A stretch of 64,000 nucleotides of DNA, taken from positions 62,001 through 126,000 of the forward strand of contig CAYSAU010000007.1 of assembly GCA_964429135.1 (NCBI GenBank). Reading direction: 5' to 3'. The notes beneath the pieces were generated by a model. It had not been told where the DNA came from. It saw only the letters and a program-made list of their open reading frames with translations, and did no database searches. Below, in pieces: positions 17,192 through 26,109 of the stretch; position 1 is the stretch's first letter, and each line of letters begins with the position of its first letter. The DNA is from CAZSDU01 sp964429135. Lineage in GTDB: Bacteria; Bacteroidota; Bacteroidia; Bacteroidales; FEN-979. A program made the position numbers and the translations under genes.

Positions 17192-19164
17192 GAATTATTC
17201 CGGACTTAATTAAGCCTTTCAAACTGTTCATTCCCTTCATTCTGCTGTTATTGCCCGCTCTTCTTAATGCCCAAAAACCCGAACAGTTCTTGACGACAAA
17301 AAATAAAAAAGCAGAAAAGCTTTTCTATGAATCCTATGAGGCTTATAATGCCAGGGATATGGAACGCTCACTAAACCTTCTGGAAAAGGCGATTCATGCT
17401 GACCCTGCATTTACAGAAGCCTATATTTTAAAAGGAGATATCAAATCAGATCTTTTGCTTTTTCAGGAGGCTGTTATCGCCTATCGTCATGCCATAGAGA
17501 CAAGCCCGGATTTTTCACCCAACCTGTATTATATGATTGCCAGCCTGGAATTAAAAACCGGACAATATGCATCGGCCAGGCAGAGTTTTCTGAAATTTCT
17601 GACATATGAGACCATTCCATCTGTGAAGAAGGACAAGGCGTCGAATGGCATTGTTGCCTGTGATTACGGAATCCAAGCCATGAAAAACCCTGTCCCTTTT
17701 AACCCTGTAAACCTTGGGGACAGTATTAATACCCTGAACGATGAATATATCAATGCGTTATCATCAGATGACTTAAAAATCTATTTTACACGTAAGGAGG
17801 CAAGATTCAAGGATATAACCACCCATTCCCAATCCTATGAAGAGGATTTTTATCATTCCGACAGGATCCTGGATTCCCTATGGAAAAAAGCACTAAATCT
17901 GGGACCTCCAATCAACACGAGAGGAAATGAGGGGGCCTTGACAATTTCGCCCGACGGGCAATTTCTTTTTTTTGCTGCCTGCAATCGTCCGGATGGTTTT
18001 GGAAGTTGCGACATCTATTGGTCAAAAAAATCAGGAAATCAATGGACAACTCCGGAAAACCTCGGAGAACAGGTCAACAGTACAGCTTGGGATTCACAAC
18101 CAAGCTTTTCTTCGGATGGAAAAACCCTGTATTTTGCCAGTAAAAGGCCTGGAGGGAAAGGCAGTTCGGATATCTGGAAGACCGTATTGCTTGAAAGCGG
18201 ACAATGGAGTCCGCCGGAAAATCTGGGTGATTCTATTAATTCTCAAACAGAAGAACAAACTCCCTTTATCCATCCTGATGATCATACCCTCTACTTTGCA
18301 TCCCGTGGCTTTCAGGGAATGGGAGGCCTGGATCTTTTCTATTCCAGAAAAAATCCTGAAGGTCAGTGGGGAAAAGCAATGAATTTAGGGTACCCGATCA
18401 ATACGTATGCAGATGAGCTGACACTCGTAGTCAATGCCAGTGGCAGAACTGCCTATATTTCTTCGGATAAACTGGGTGGCAGGGGGAAGCAGGATATTTA
18501 TTGTTTTGACCTTTATCCTGAAGCCAGACCGAATCCCGTAACTTACTTGAAAGGGATTGTCTATCATAAGGAAACAAAGCAGCGATTGGAAGCTGGTTTT
18601 GAACTGATTGATCTCAAGGATGGAAAAACAATCGTCAATGCCACATCGGATCCTGTTAGCGGTGAATTTCTCCTGATCCTTCCTGTTGACAGGGAATATG
18701 CCCTGAATGTCAGTAAACCGGGCTATCTTTTTTATTCCGATCATTTTTCATTGACGACGGGAAATACAGTGCTGAAACCCTTTGAAAAAAATATTCCTCT
18801 ACAGGAGATCAGGATAGGGGAGACAGTGGTACTGAAAAACATTTTTTTTGATACCGACCAGTTTATTCTTAAGGATGAGTCAAAAGCAGAACTTCAAAGA
18901 CTGATTGAACTACTCCGGAAAAACCCGGGGATGATGATTGAAATCAGCGGGCATACTGACAATGCTGGCACACCACAGCATAATCTTGAACTTTCACTGA
19001 ACAGGGCTAAGTCTGTTTTTGACTATCTGGTGAATAATGGGATCGGGAAAACGCGCTTGACGTATATTGGATATGGACTTTCGAAACCTGTGGACAACAA
19101 TGAAACAGAACAGGGCAGGGCGAATAACAGACGTACAGAGTTTAAAATCACAGGAAACAGATAG
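17188..19164 (+). CDS. OmpA-family TPR/propeller protein, PorE-like
   Basis: 658 residues. Signal peptide ending near LLNAQ; TPR-type helices at about 30-145 (KAEKLFYESYEAYNARDMERSLNLLEKAI); PD40/WD40-like propeller repeats at about 170-440 (for example TISPDGQFLFFAA, SFSSDGKTLYFAS, FIHPDDHTLYFAS); a CarboxypepD_reg-type domain at about 453-535; and an OmpA C-terminal domain with NIFFDTDQF, GHTDNAG and GRANNRRTEF that binds peptidoglycan. This four-part order is that of PorE of the type IX secretion system, and also of other OmpA proteins in the phylum, so a T9SS role is likely but not proven. Cotranscribed with queE. Confidence 0.82.
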   Translation: MRIIPDLIKPFKLFIPFILLLLPALLNAQKPEQFLTTKNKKAEKLFYESYEAYNARDMERSLNLLEKAIHADPAFTEAYILKGDIKSDLLLFQEAVIAYRHAIETSPDFSPNLYYMIASLELKTGQYASARQSFLKFLTYETIPSVKKDKASNGIVACDYGIQAMKNPVPFNPVNLGDSINTLNDEYINALSSDDLKIYFTRKEARFKDITTHSQSYEEDFYHSDRILDSLWKKALNLGPPINTRGNEGALTISPDGQFLFFAACNRPDGFGSCDIYWSKKSGNQWTTPENLGEQVNSTAWDSQPSFSSDGKTLYFASKRPGGKGSSDIWKTVLLESGQWSPPENLGDSINSQTEEQTPFIHPDDHTLYFASRGFQGMGGLDLFYSRKNPEGQWGKAMNLGYPINTYADELTLVVNASGRTAYISSDKLGGRGKQDIYCFDLYPEARPNPVTYLKGIVYHKETKQRLEAGFELIDLKDGKTIVNATSDPVSGEFLLILPVDREYALNVSKPGYLFYSDHFSLTTGNTVLKPFEKNIPLQEIRIGETVVLKNIFFDTDQFILKDESKAELQRLIELLRKNPGMMIEISGHTDNAGTPQHNLELSLNRAKSVFDYLVNNGIGKTRLTYIGYGLSKPVDNNETEQGRANNRRTEFKITGNR

Positions 19165-19180
19165 ATTGACAAAAAAATCT

Positions 19181-19188
19181 TACCTTTG
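19181..19188 (+). promoter_or_regulatory. -7 promoter box for thrS-infC-rpmI-rplT
   Basis: TACCTTTG, 28 nt before the ATG at 19216. It starts only 17 nt after the stop of the PorE-like gene and excludes an in-frame TTG start inside the box. Confidence 0.6.
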
Positions 19189-19215
19189 CAGCCCGAAAAA
19201 AACCTGGATAGTATA

Positions 19216-21156
19216 ATGATCACAATAACCTTACCCGATAATTCAGTACGACAGTATCCTGAAGGGACCAACGGATTGGAAATAGCAAGAAGCATAAGCG
19301 AAGGACTTGCCAGGAATGTCGTTGCCGCCAAGGTGAATGATGAAGTCTGGGATGCCACAAGACCCATTTTCAAAGACGCGAAAATCAAACTTTTAACCCT
19401 TGAGGATCCTTTAGGAAAAGCAACGCTATGGCATTCATCAGCCCACCTCATGGCTGAAGCGATTGAACTGCTCTACCCAGGGGTAAAATTCGGGATAGGA
19501 CCAGATATCGAGAACGGGTTTTATTATGATATTGACTTTGGGACTTATGCAATTTCCTCAGACGATTTTCCGAAAATTGAACAAAAGATGCTCGATTTGG
19601 CGAGGGAAAAGCAGCAATTTGTACGTAAAGAGGTTACAAAATCAGAAGCTATCGCATATTTTACAAGGAAAGGAGATGAATATAAATTAGAATTGCTTCA
19701 GGATCTTCAGGACGGCCAGATTACTTTTTATGAATCTGGTCATTTTACTGATCTCTGCCGTGGTCCTCACCTTCCTGATACAAGCATCATTAAAGCGGTA
19801 AAGCTGTTAAATATTGCCGGTGCTTACTGGAGAGGGGATGAAACCAGGAAGCAGCTGACCAGGATATATGGAATCACTTTCCAGAAACAAAAAGAACTTC
19901 AGGATTTTCTTCTGATGCTTGAGGAAGCAAAAAAACGCGACCACCGTAAACTGGGAAAGGAAATGGAATTATTTACCTTTTCACAGAAAGTCGGTCTTGG
20001 ATTGCCTCTTTGGCTTCCCAAGGGAGCACAATTACGCGAACGACTGGAAATGTTTCTGAAAAGAGTTCAGAAAAAAGCAGGTTACCAGCAGGTGATTTGT
20101 CCCCATATTGGCAATGTGGAATTGTATAAAACCTCTGGACATTTTCAGAAATATGGGGAGAGCTCTTTCCGCCCGATTTCCACACCTGTTCCCGGTGAGG
20201 AATTCTTTTTGAAACCCATGAATTGCCCCCACCATTGCGAAATCTATAATGCATCACCGCATTCCTACCGGGATCTTCCTCTGCGTCTTGCTGAATTCGG
20301 AACCGTTTACCGTTATGAACAAAGCGGGGAATTGCACGGATTGACAAGAGTCAGGGGTTTCACTCAGGATGATGCCCATATCTTTTGTACTCCTGAGCAA
20401 GTAAAAGATGAGTTCAAGGGAGTGATGGATATCGTGATGCTGATTTTCAAAGCATTGAATTTTAAGGATTTTATTGTCCAGATTTCCCTTAGGGATCCCA
20501 ATGATAAGGAAAAATATATCGGGAGTGATGAAAACTGGGAAAAAGCAGAACGGGCTATCCTTGAAGTTGCGGAAGAAAAGGGGTTGAATACTGTGATCGT
20601 TCCCGGTGAAGCTGCTTTTTACGGTCCGAAAATGGACTTTATGGTCAAAGATGCCCTGGGCAGAAAATGGCAGCTGGGTACAATACAGGTCGATTACAAT
20701 CTTCCGGAACGATTTGAACTGGAATATATCGGGAAAGATAACCAGAAACACCGTCCGGTCATGATACATCGTGCCCCATTCGGTTCCATGGAAAGATTTG
20801 TCGCTGTTTTACTGGAGCATACTGCCGGGAATTTCCCCTTGTGGCTGACTCCCGAACAAGTGATCATCTTACCCATTAGCGAGAAATTCATTGATTACGC
20901 GAAAAAAGTTTGCCAATTGCTAAATAATTCCGATATTCGCACCCAAATTGATGAACGGAACGAAAAGACTGGCAAGAAGATACGGGATGCAGAATTAATG
21001 AAAATCCCTTATATGCTGGTTATCGGTGAAAGAGAAGAAAAAGAGGGTGTTGTTTCTGTTCGTAAGCATGGATCGGGAGATTTGGGATCCCAGAAAATAG
21101 ATGAGTTTGTTTCAAATTTGACCCGGGAAGTTCAAAACGAACTGGGAGATTTATAA
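19216..21156 (+). CDS. thrS: Threonyl-tRNA synthetase
   Basis: Charges tRNA-Thr. 646 residues from ATG 19216. TGS domain (1-62), editing domain with HSSAHLMAEA and the later DLCRGPH, class II catalytic core with MNCPHHCEIYN (zinc Cys), RVRGFTQDDAHIFC and FGSMERF, and a C-terminal anticodon domain. Length is standard. First gene of the classic thrS-infC-rpmI-rplT run. Confidence 0.97.
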   Translation: MITITLPDNSVRQYPEGTNGLEIARSISEGLARNVVAAKVNDEVWDATRPIFKDAKIKLLTLEDPLGKATLWHSSAHLMAEAIELLYPGVKFGIGPDIENGFYYDIDFGTYAISSDDFPKIEQKMLDLAREKQQFVRKEVTKSEAIAYFTRKGDEYKLELLQDLQDGQITFYESGHFTDLCRGPHLPDTSIIKAVKLLNIAGAYWRGDETRKQLTRIYGITFQKQKELQDFLLMLEEAKKRDHRKLGKEMELFTFSQKVGLGLPLWLPKGAQLRERLEMFLKRVQKKAGYQQVICPHIGNVELYKTSGHFQKYGESSFRPISTPVPGEEFFLKPMNCPHHCEIYNASPHSYRDLPLRLAEFGTVYRYEQSGELHGLTRVRGFTQDDAHIFCTPEQVKDEFKGVMDIVMLIFKALNFKDFIVQISLRDPNDKEKYIGSDENWEKAERAILEVAEEKGLNTVIVPGEAAFYGPKMDFMVKDALGRKWQLGTIQVDYNLPERFELEYIGKDNQKHRPVMIHRAPFGSMERFVAVLLEHTAGNFPLWLTPEQVIILPISEKFIDYAKKVCQLLNNSDIRTQIDERNEKTGKKIRDAELMKIPYMLVIGEREEKEGVVSVRKHGSGDLGSQKIDEFVSNLTREVQNELGDL

Positions 21157-21176
21157 TATCAGTATTCATTAAATAT

Positions 21177-21192
21177 AGGAGGAAGAAATATA
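21177..21192 (+). promoter_or_regulatory. Strong Shine-Dalgarno and AUA start codon of infC
   Basis: AGGAGGA is followed by AGAAAT and then ATA in the infC frame. Most starts in this window lack a strong Shine-Dalgarno, so its presence here supports use of the weak AUA codon. Confidence 0.75.
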
Positions 21193-21744
21193 GTCACTCA
21201 ATTCAGCGGCCCGAGAAGATTTGTTAAGCCCGGGAAAAAAGAAGAACCTTACAAGATCAATGAACATATCAAGTCACCTGTGGTCCGTGTAGTAGGTGAA
21301 AATATTAATCCGGGCATCTACAATATCAGAGAAGCCCTGATTTTATCTGAGAACCTGGGACTTGACCTTGTGGAAATTTCTCCTACTGCCAACCCTCCGG
21401 TTTGTAAAGTCATTGATTATAAAAAATTCCTTTATGAACTGAAGAAGAAGCAAAAGGAAATGAAGGCTAAAACAGCCAAGATCATTGTCAAGGAAATCAG
21501 ACTTGGACCCAATACAGATGATCATGATTTCAACTTTAAAATGAATCATGCCATAAAATTTTTAAAAGATGGGGCAAAGGTTAAAGTTGATGTTTTCTTT
21601 AAGGGTCGTTCCATCATTTATAAAGAACAAGGAGAATTAATCCTCCTGAAATTTGCCCAGGGCTTGGTCGATGTTGGCAAAATTGAACAATTGCCCCGCC
21701 TTGAAGGTAAAAGGATGATTATGATTATCGCACCCAAAAAATAA
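21190..21744 (+). CDS. infC: Translation initiation factor IF-3, apparent AUA start
   Basis: Keeps 30S subunits free and proofreads the start codon and initiator tRNA. The conserved N-domain segment PYKINEHIKSPVVRVVGE begins well upstream of the first ATG/GTG-type codon in frame (GTG 21280), which would delete it. Going back to the thrS stop, the only start-like codon with a ribosome-binding site is ATA at 21190, 6-7 nt after AGGAGGA at 21177-21183. This gives 184 residues, N-terminus (M)VTQFSGPRRF. C-domain has ANPPVCKVIDYKKF and FFKGRSI. Rare start codons on infC are known to allow autoregulation by IF-3. Confidence 0.92.
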   Translation: MVTQFSGPRRFVKPGKKEEPYKINEHIKSPVVRVVGENINPGIYNIREALILSENLGLDLVEISPTANPPVCKVIDYKKFLYELKKKQKEMKAKTAKIIVKEIRLGPNTDDHDFNFKMNHAIKFLKDGAKVKVDVFFKGRSIIYKEQGELILLKFAQGLVDVGKIEQLPRLEGKRMIMIIAPKK

Positions 21745-21776
21745 TTCAGTAATTCATTAATTCAATAAAAGGTGAC

Positions 21777-21971
21777 ATGCCAAAAATGAAAACAAAATCC
21801 GGTGCCAAGAAAAGGTTTGAGCTGACGGGTACTGGAAAAGTGAAGCGGAAACATGCATACAAAAGCCACATTCTGACGAAAAAAACCACAAAACGGAAAA
21901 GGAATCTAACTTATTCCACCGTGGTTGACAAGGCAGATCAGGCCAATGTAAAAGAAATGCTTCAAGGTTAA
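21777..21971 (+). CDS. rpmI: 50S ribosomal protein L35
   Basis: 64 residues, highly basic, beginning MPKMKTKSGAKKRFELTGTG and containing the KRKHAYKSHILTKK segment typical of L35. It lies between infC and rplT in the standard order and has the usual length. Confidence 0.97.
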   Translation: MPKMKTKSGAKKRFELTGTGKVKRKHAYKSHILTKKTTKRKRNLTYSTVVDKADQANVKEMLQG

Positions 21972-21991
21972 TTCATTCATTGTTTAACTTG

Positions 21992-22026
21992 CCTGTAGCT
22001 TCAAGATCCTTTTAAGGACGCTCAGG
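21992..22026 (+). promoter_or_regulatory. Structured element between rpmI and rplT
   Basis: The spacer can fold: CCTG-T-AGC at 21992-21999 pairs with GCT-CAGG at 22020-22026 (one bulged T). Inside, TCCT (22007-22010) pairs with AGGA (22015-22018) over a 4-nt loop. It lies just upstream of the rplT start. It could be a binding site for L20, which controls its own operon in other bacteria; this is inference from position and folding only. Confidence 0.35.
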
Positions 22027-22042
22027 TAAAAAAATTAAAATT

Positions 22043-22390
22043 ATGCCAAGATCAGTAAATGCTGTTGCTTCAAGAGAGCGCAGGAAAAAAGTACTAAAAA
22101 GAGCAAAAGGCCAATTCGGACGAAGGAAAAATGTCTATACAGTTGCAAAAAACTCTGTTGAAAAAGGGTTGACTTATGCTTATCGCGATCGTCGCACAAA
22201 GAAAAGAAACTTCCGTGGTTTGTGGATCACCCGTATCAATGCAGGAGTTCGTGAACATGGAATGTCCTACTCGGTTTTTATGGGCAAACTGGCGGAACAT
22301 CATATTGCATTGAATCGTAAGACCCTTGCCGACCTAGCCATGAACCACCCGGAGGCCTTTAAGGCCATTGTTGATGAAATCAACAAATAA
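22043..22390 (+). CDS. rplT: 50S ribosomal protein L20
   Basis: 115 residues, starting MPRSVNAVASRERRKKVLK and including YRDRRTKKRNFRGLWITRIN, the L20 signature. It binds 23S rRNA early in 50S assembly. Last gene of the thrS operon, followed by a terminator. Confidence 0.97.
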   Translation: MPRSVNAVASRERRKKVLKRAKGQFGRRKNVYTVAKNSVEKGLTYAYRDRRTKKRNFRGLWITRINAGVREHGMSYSVFMGKLAEHHIALNRKTLADLAMNHPEAFKAIVDEINK

Positions 22391-22396
22391 ATGAAC

Positions 22397-22426
22397 AGGG
22401 CTGTTATACAACAGCCTTTTTTTATT
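22397..22426 (+). terminator. Rho-independent terminator after rplT
   Basis: GGCTGTT (22399-22405) and AACAGCC (22410-22416) form a 7-bp stem with loop ATAC, followed by a run of T. It sits 9 nt after the rplT stop and ends the thrS operon. Confidence 0.9.
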
Positions 22427-23816
22427 GTTTTTTCTGGTACTTTTTGTGGTTTTCAAGGAACCTGAGAAGCTGATCTGCGTTCAAACGTTTTGCGATAATT
22501 TCTTTGCGTTCATTAAGGACGTATATGACCGGAGTGGAAATGATATCATACTGTTCGTGATAGTCACCTGTCAGTGTTCGTGGGCCATTGACATTGATCC
22601 AGTTCAGATTCTTCTTACGGATAATGTTTTTCCACTTAGCCAGCGAAGTATCTGAACATACGGCAAATATTTCCAGGCCGAATTCTTCCTTATGTTCATC
22701 GTACATTGTTTTCAGTATGGGAATTTCATTTTCACAGTGCCCGCAATCAGGGTCCCAGAATAACAGGATCAGGTATTTTGCTTTGATATTCATCATGGAA
22801 ACAAGGCGGTAACTAGTATCCTGCATGATCATGTTCGGAGCAGTTTGCCCGATAAGTATAGGACGCAAGCGGTTGGCTTTTTTAATTATATTCTCAATCA
22901 TGGTTTTACTGAGCCAAGTCACTTCTCCTGTCAGGTAGTATTTGTCAACAATGTCAACAAAAATCCGATCAAAACCCATGATATCGGAGCTCTCATAATG
23001 GTAGGTAAAAAACCAGATGAGATATTTGAACATTTCCTGGTTGGGTTTGGCTTTTCCAAGTATGTTATCTATCTCCCTGATCAGGGTATCCGGTTGCTGA
23101 ATCAGAACCTGGTCAAAATATTTTTTCAGTTTATTATGAAAAACAGGAGTTCTGAGCAGACGGTCATCGCTGAAATCAGTACCTTCCCAAAAGCGGGAAG
23201 TATAATCCTGATAGGAAAATGCTGAATCATTGCTGACCTCAGGTTCTTTCATGGTGGTGATCAAAAAGGCCAGGAAAGAAGAAGGGTGCTTTTTGATCAG
23301 TTCAAGCTTGTACTGGATCAAGGCGGTGTTTTTTGCCCTGATCAAAGAATTCAGCAGCTCAACAGAGTCGGGCTGATTTTCAAATCGTTTAATTTTTTCC
23401 TGAAAGGTTTGGATACTATCGAACTGTGACTTGTTGTATTTTAAGTATTTGTAGAATAAACTATTTTCCGGAGATGAGGTAATCGTCATCTTTTCCATGG
23501 GTTTTTGGCGATCCGTTTCAATTTTGAATTTTTTATCATTATTGATGATAAAGTCAAAATAGTTTTTATCATTGATGACCAGAATGTAAATTCCCCTTGG
23601 GAGATCAGCCCCGGCTTTAAAGGTACATCGTCCTGCAGCATCGACTTTCAAGGTATCCCTGACATAAGTGCCGTTGCCATAATAATTTGCAACCAGACAA
23701 ACGGTGTCACTCAAACCCCTGATCCGGAAATTAACCTGGTATGCATCCTGGGTACTGCCATAAAAAGCGAGACATAGGAAAATGAGTAAAAGAGGAATCC
23801 GGGAAGGTTTTATCAT
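22422..23816 (-). CDS. Exported thioredoxin-fold (TlpA-type) protein with DUF4369-like N-terminus
   Basis: 464 residues from ATG 23816, which gives a signal peptide (IPLLLIFLCLAFYGSTQ) and lies 7 nt after the stop of the YdcF-like gene; longer in-frame starts would run into that gene. The N-terminal part (about 25-120: VNFRIRGLSDTVCLVANYYG, FDFIINNDKKF) resembles DUF4369. The C-terminal 140 residues are a thioredoxin fold with WDPDCGHCENE, a CxxC redox centre, and a cis-Pro region ISTPVIYVLN. Probably a periplasmic disulfide reductase; partner unknown. Last gene of a DUF4301-YdcF-TlpA unit. Confidence 0.85.
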   Translation of the reverse strand: MIKPSRIPLLLIFLCLAFYGSTQDAYQVNFRIRGLSDTVCLVANYYGNGTYVRDTLKVDAAGRCTFKAGADLPRGIYILVINDKNYFDFIINNDKKFKIETDRQKPMEKMTITSSPENSLFYKYLKYNKSQFDSIQTFQEKIKRFENQPDSVELLNSLIRAKNTALIQYKLELIKKHPSSFLAFLITTMKEPEVSNDSAFSYQDYTSRFWEGTDFSDDRLLRTPVFHNKLKKYFDQVLIQQPDTLIREIDNILGKAKPNQEMFKYLIWFFTYHYESSDIMGFDRIFVDIVDKYYLTGEVTWLSKTMIENIIKKANRLRPILIGQTAPNMIMQDTSYRLVSMMNIKAKYLILLFWDPDCGHCENEIPILKTMYDEHKEEFGLEIFAVCSDTSLAKWKNIIRKKNLNWINVNGPRTLTGDYHEQYDIISTPVIYVLNERKEIIAKRLNADQLLRFLENHKKYQKKQ

Positions 23817-23823
23817 AAGGCTG

Positions 23824-24510
23824 TCAGTGTTTAATCTGTTCATTTTTTCCATAGGGTCTGAAGAACAATTGTACATAGAAATATCCGAAGGCTTCATTCA
23901 TCGTTTCACGGAATCCCTTGCTGGATCTCCACCAGTTATGCGCATTATAATAAAAATTTTCCACCGAAATAATTCCGACTTTAATTGAATCACCCAAAGC
24001 AGCCTGGAACATTTTGCGGCTACGGGCGCCATGAACACTCATAGTCATCAGATTGAGGGCTTTCACTTGAGGTCTGTTTTTTTTTAGCCATTCTTTCAAT
24101 TCGAGTGCTGAGTTATAAGTGCGGTCATTGCGGATCTCTTTTGTTCCGACAACGGCAAGTTTGGTGGAATCAAAACCGAGTTTGATAAGGGATGAAGCAG
24201 CAAGTCTGGCAGTATTGTCGTATGCAACCAATAGATGTCCCCACTCTAGCGGTGTCCCTGTTGTAATTAAAAGGTGGTATTGATGATCCCTGAATTCTTT
24301 AATGGCGGTTTCCAAAACATAGTCGCTGATAAAACCTTCCAGTACAAGGACATCAGTCTTTACACGGTCAACAGGAGCAAGAATGCGGTAAAGGTTGGCA
24401 AAGATAATGATATTGGGTAGTAGGATGATGATCATAAGAATCAACCATCCCCAGCGGGTCAAGCCCCAGCGTTCTTTGCGACTAACCAGTAAATGCTTGA
24501 TTTTTGTCAT
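23824..24510 (-). CDS. YdcF/SanA-like DUF218 membrane protein
   Basis: 228 residues from the ATG that overlaps the DUF4301 stop as TAATG (24510); ATG 24522 is an alternative. One membrane span near residues 20-42 (WGWLILMIIILLPNIIIFAN), then a DUF218-type domain: TDVLVLEGFISDYVLETAI, LLITTG, DSTKLAVVG and MTMSVHGARSRKMFQ. This fold is seen in SanA, ElyC and YdcF, linked to envelope maintenance. The exact role here is unknown. Confidence 0.78.
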   Translation of the reverse strand: MTKIKHLLVSRKERWGLTRWGWLILMIIILLPNIIIFANLYRILAPVDRVKTDVLVLEGFISDYVLETAIKEFRDHQYHLLITTGTPLEWGHLLVAYDNTARLAASSLIKLGFDSTKLAVVGTKEIRNDRTYNSALELKEWLKKNRPQVKALNLMTMSVHGARSRKMFQAALGDSIKVGIISVENFYYNAHNWWRSSKGFRETMNEAFGYFYVQLFFRPYGKNEQIKH

Positions 24511-26069
24511 TACAATTCGCATGGTAAATGCTCCTTCCTGAGCAAATCATTGACTGTTTTTACAGGATTGAAAGTGATGATGGGGACTTCAACGAATATC
24601 GTCAGCCATGCCGCCATACTGCCATTCCATAATCCCGGAAGTTCCTGTGCTTTCAGATTTCTCCCCCCGCTGGATTTAAGGGAGATAAATCCAGTCTTCT
24701 CATCGGTATATTTTGTCAATTGATATTTTTTTCCATGATGATCACGGAAACTGCATACAAGATCCACAGGGTTGAAATAGGTAGCCAAATGCCAAATTTT
24801 ATTCTGTTGGGGGTCTTGGAGGTTAACCTGGGAGGATTCGACGATCTGCAGTGAATTCTGACCGTTTTCTTGGCTGACCCAGAATGGCCCTCCACCCGGT
24901 TCCCCTTCATTTTTTACCATTCCGCATACCCTGATGGGACGGGACAATCGTTGAATCAGATGGTTAATTTTTTCAAGCTGGTTTGATTGATGAAAAGATT
25001 GTGGAAAGGAAAGCATAAGATTTGTTTGGGCAAACTGGATCATTTCTTCCACGACTTCAGATGACAGCAATCCTTCCTCGGCTTTGTTCAGGAAATTGAA
25101 AATTTTTTCCCTGACCCATAAAAGATAACCTGCGATGAGTTCCTTATAAGCAATTGTTTTTTCCTTTAACCGGTCGGGTATGATGTTATCAATATTTTTA
25201 ATAAATACCAGGTCAGCATCAATTTCGTTAAGGTTTTCCAAGAGTGCGCCATGACCTCCGGGTCGGAACAAGAGTTCCCCGTCAGCATTTCTGAAAGGTT
25301 CATTGTTTAAATCTACCGCCAGAATATCAGTTGAAGGTTTTTGAACAGAATAGGAAATTTCGAAGCTTACCTGATACTTTTGTTCATATTTGCTTCTTAC
25401 CTGTTCAAACAAAGCCTTGAACTTCTCCAGATGTTCTGGTGAAATAGTGAAATGAATTCTTGCAATTCTCTGTTTGTCAGGAGTGTAACGGGCTGCTTCT
25501 ACGAGGTGTTCTTCTGCAGATACCCTGGCTCCATCAGGATAGTCATGAAATAAGATCAGGGCTTTGGGCAGATTGGCATAATTGAATCCTTTTTCATGAA
25601 GAATGAATTCGAGCAACAGCTTAAAATCCTTTTCGTCATATAGCTTCTCAATTTTCAAACCATGCTGTCCAAGCATTTCGACCAATGTTGAATAAAAAGC
25701 AATTCGAGGAAGATATTTTAAAAAATATTGAACAGTTTCAAATCCCGGTTCCTGAACAAAATCAATATCAATCCTTTCACCCATACGGTATTTTTCCTGA
25801 AAATCAAACAAATGTTTGAACATCCTGCTTGCGGCTCCAGAGGCCGGGACAAACTTCACCACCCTTAATTCAGGCAGTAAGGAGGTATAATTCTGGCGGA
25901 AAAACAATTTTTCCTCCTCCCTAAAGCTCAAGATACCGTTTCCGGAAGTTGCCGGTTTAACAAGCTGTATGTAAGGAAACCCCTTTTTAAAATTATCTAT
26001 TTGTTTTTCAATGACATGCAAAGGAATTCCCTTTTCCTCTAACTGTTTCAGGTCACGGGTAGTGATCAT
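24510..26069 (-). CDS. DUF4301 family protein
   Basis: 519 residues from ATG 26069 (MITTRDLKQLEEKGIPLHVI). An earlier in-frame start at 26159 would run through the divergent subtilase start and the -7 box. The sequence VVKFVPASGAASRMFKHLF near residue 85 and FRPGGHGALLENLNEIDADLVFIKNIDNI match DUF4301, which resembles nucleotidyltransferases of the UDP-sugar pyrophosphorylase type. No catalytic role is established. First gene of a three-gene unit. Confidence 0.85.
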   Translation of the reverse strand: MITTRDLKQLEEKGIPLHVIEKQIDNFKKGFPYIQLVKPATSGNGILSFREEEKLFFRQNYTSLLPELRVVKFVPASGAASRMFKHLFDFQEKYRMGERIDIDFVQEPGFETVQYFLKYLPRIAFYSTLVEMLGQHGLKIEKLYDEKDFKLLLEFILHEKGFNYANLPKALILFHDYPDGARVSAEEHLVEAARYTPDKQRIARIHFTISPEHLEKFKALFEQVRSKYEQKYQVSFEISYSVQKPSTDILAVDLNNEPFRNADGELLFRPGGHGALLENLNEIDADLVFIKNIDNIIPDRLKEKTIAYKELIAGYLLWVREKIFNFLNKAEEGLLSSEVVEEMIQFAQTNLMLSFPQSFHQSNQLEKINHLIQRLSRPIRVCGMVKNEGEPGGGPFWVSQENGQNSLQIVESSQVNLQDPQQNKIWHLATYFNPVDLVCSFRDHHGKKYQLTKYTDEKTGFISLKSSGGRNLKAQELPGLWNGSMAAWLTIFVEVPIITFNPVKTVNDLLRKEHLPCEL

Positions 26070-26093
26070 ATCTTGATATTTTTTAATTTTAGA

Positions 26094-26101
26094 CAAATTT
26101 A
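26094..26101 (-). promoter_or_regulatory. -7 promoter box for the DUF4301 operon
   Basis: TAAATTTG on the minus strand, 25 nt before ATG 26069; matches TAnnTTTG. Confidence 0.55.
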
Positions 26102-26109
26102 TTATAAAA

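Noticed and set aside
20254..20769. 171-codon minus-strand frame inside thrS
   Set aside because: Shadow frame of thrS with composition unlike a real protein.
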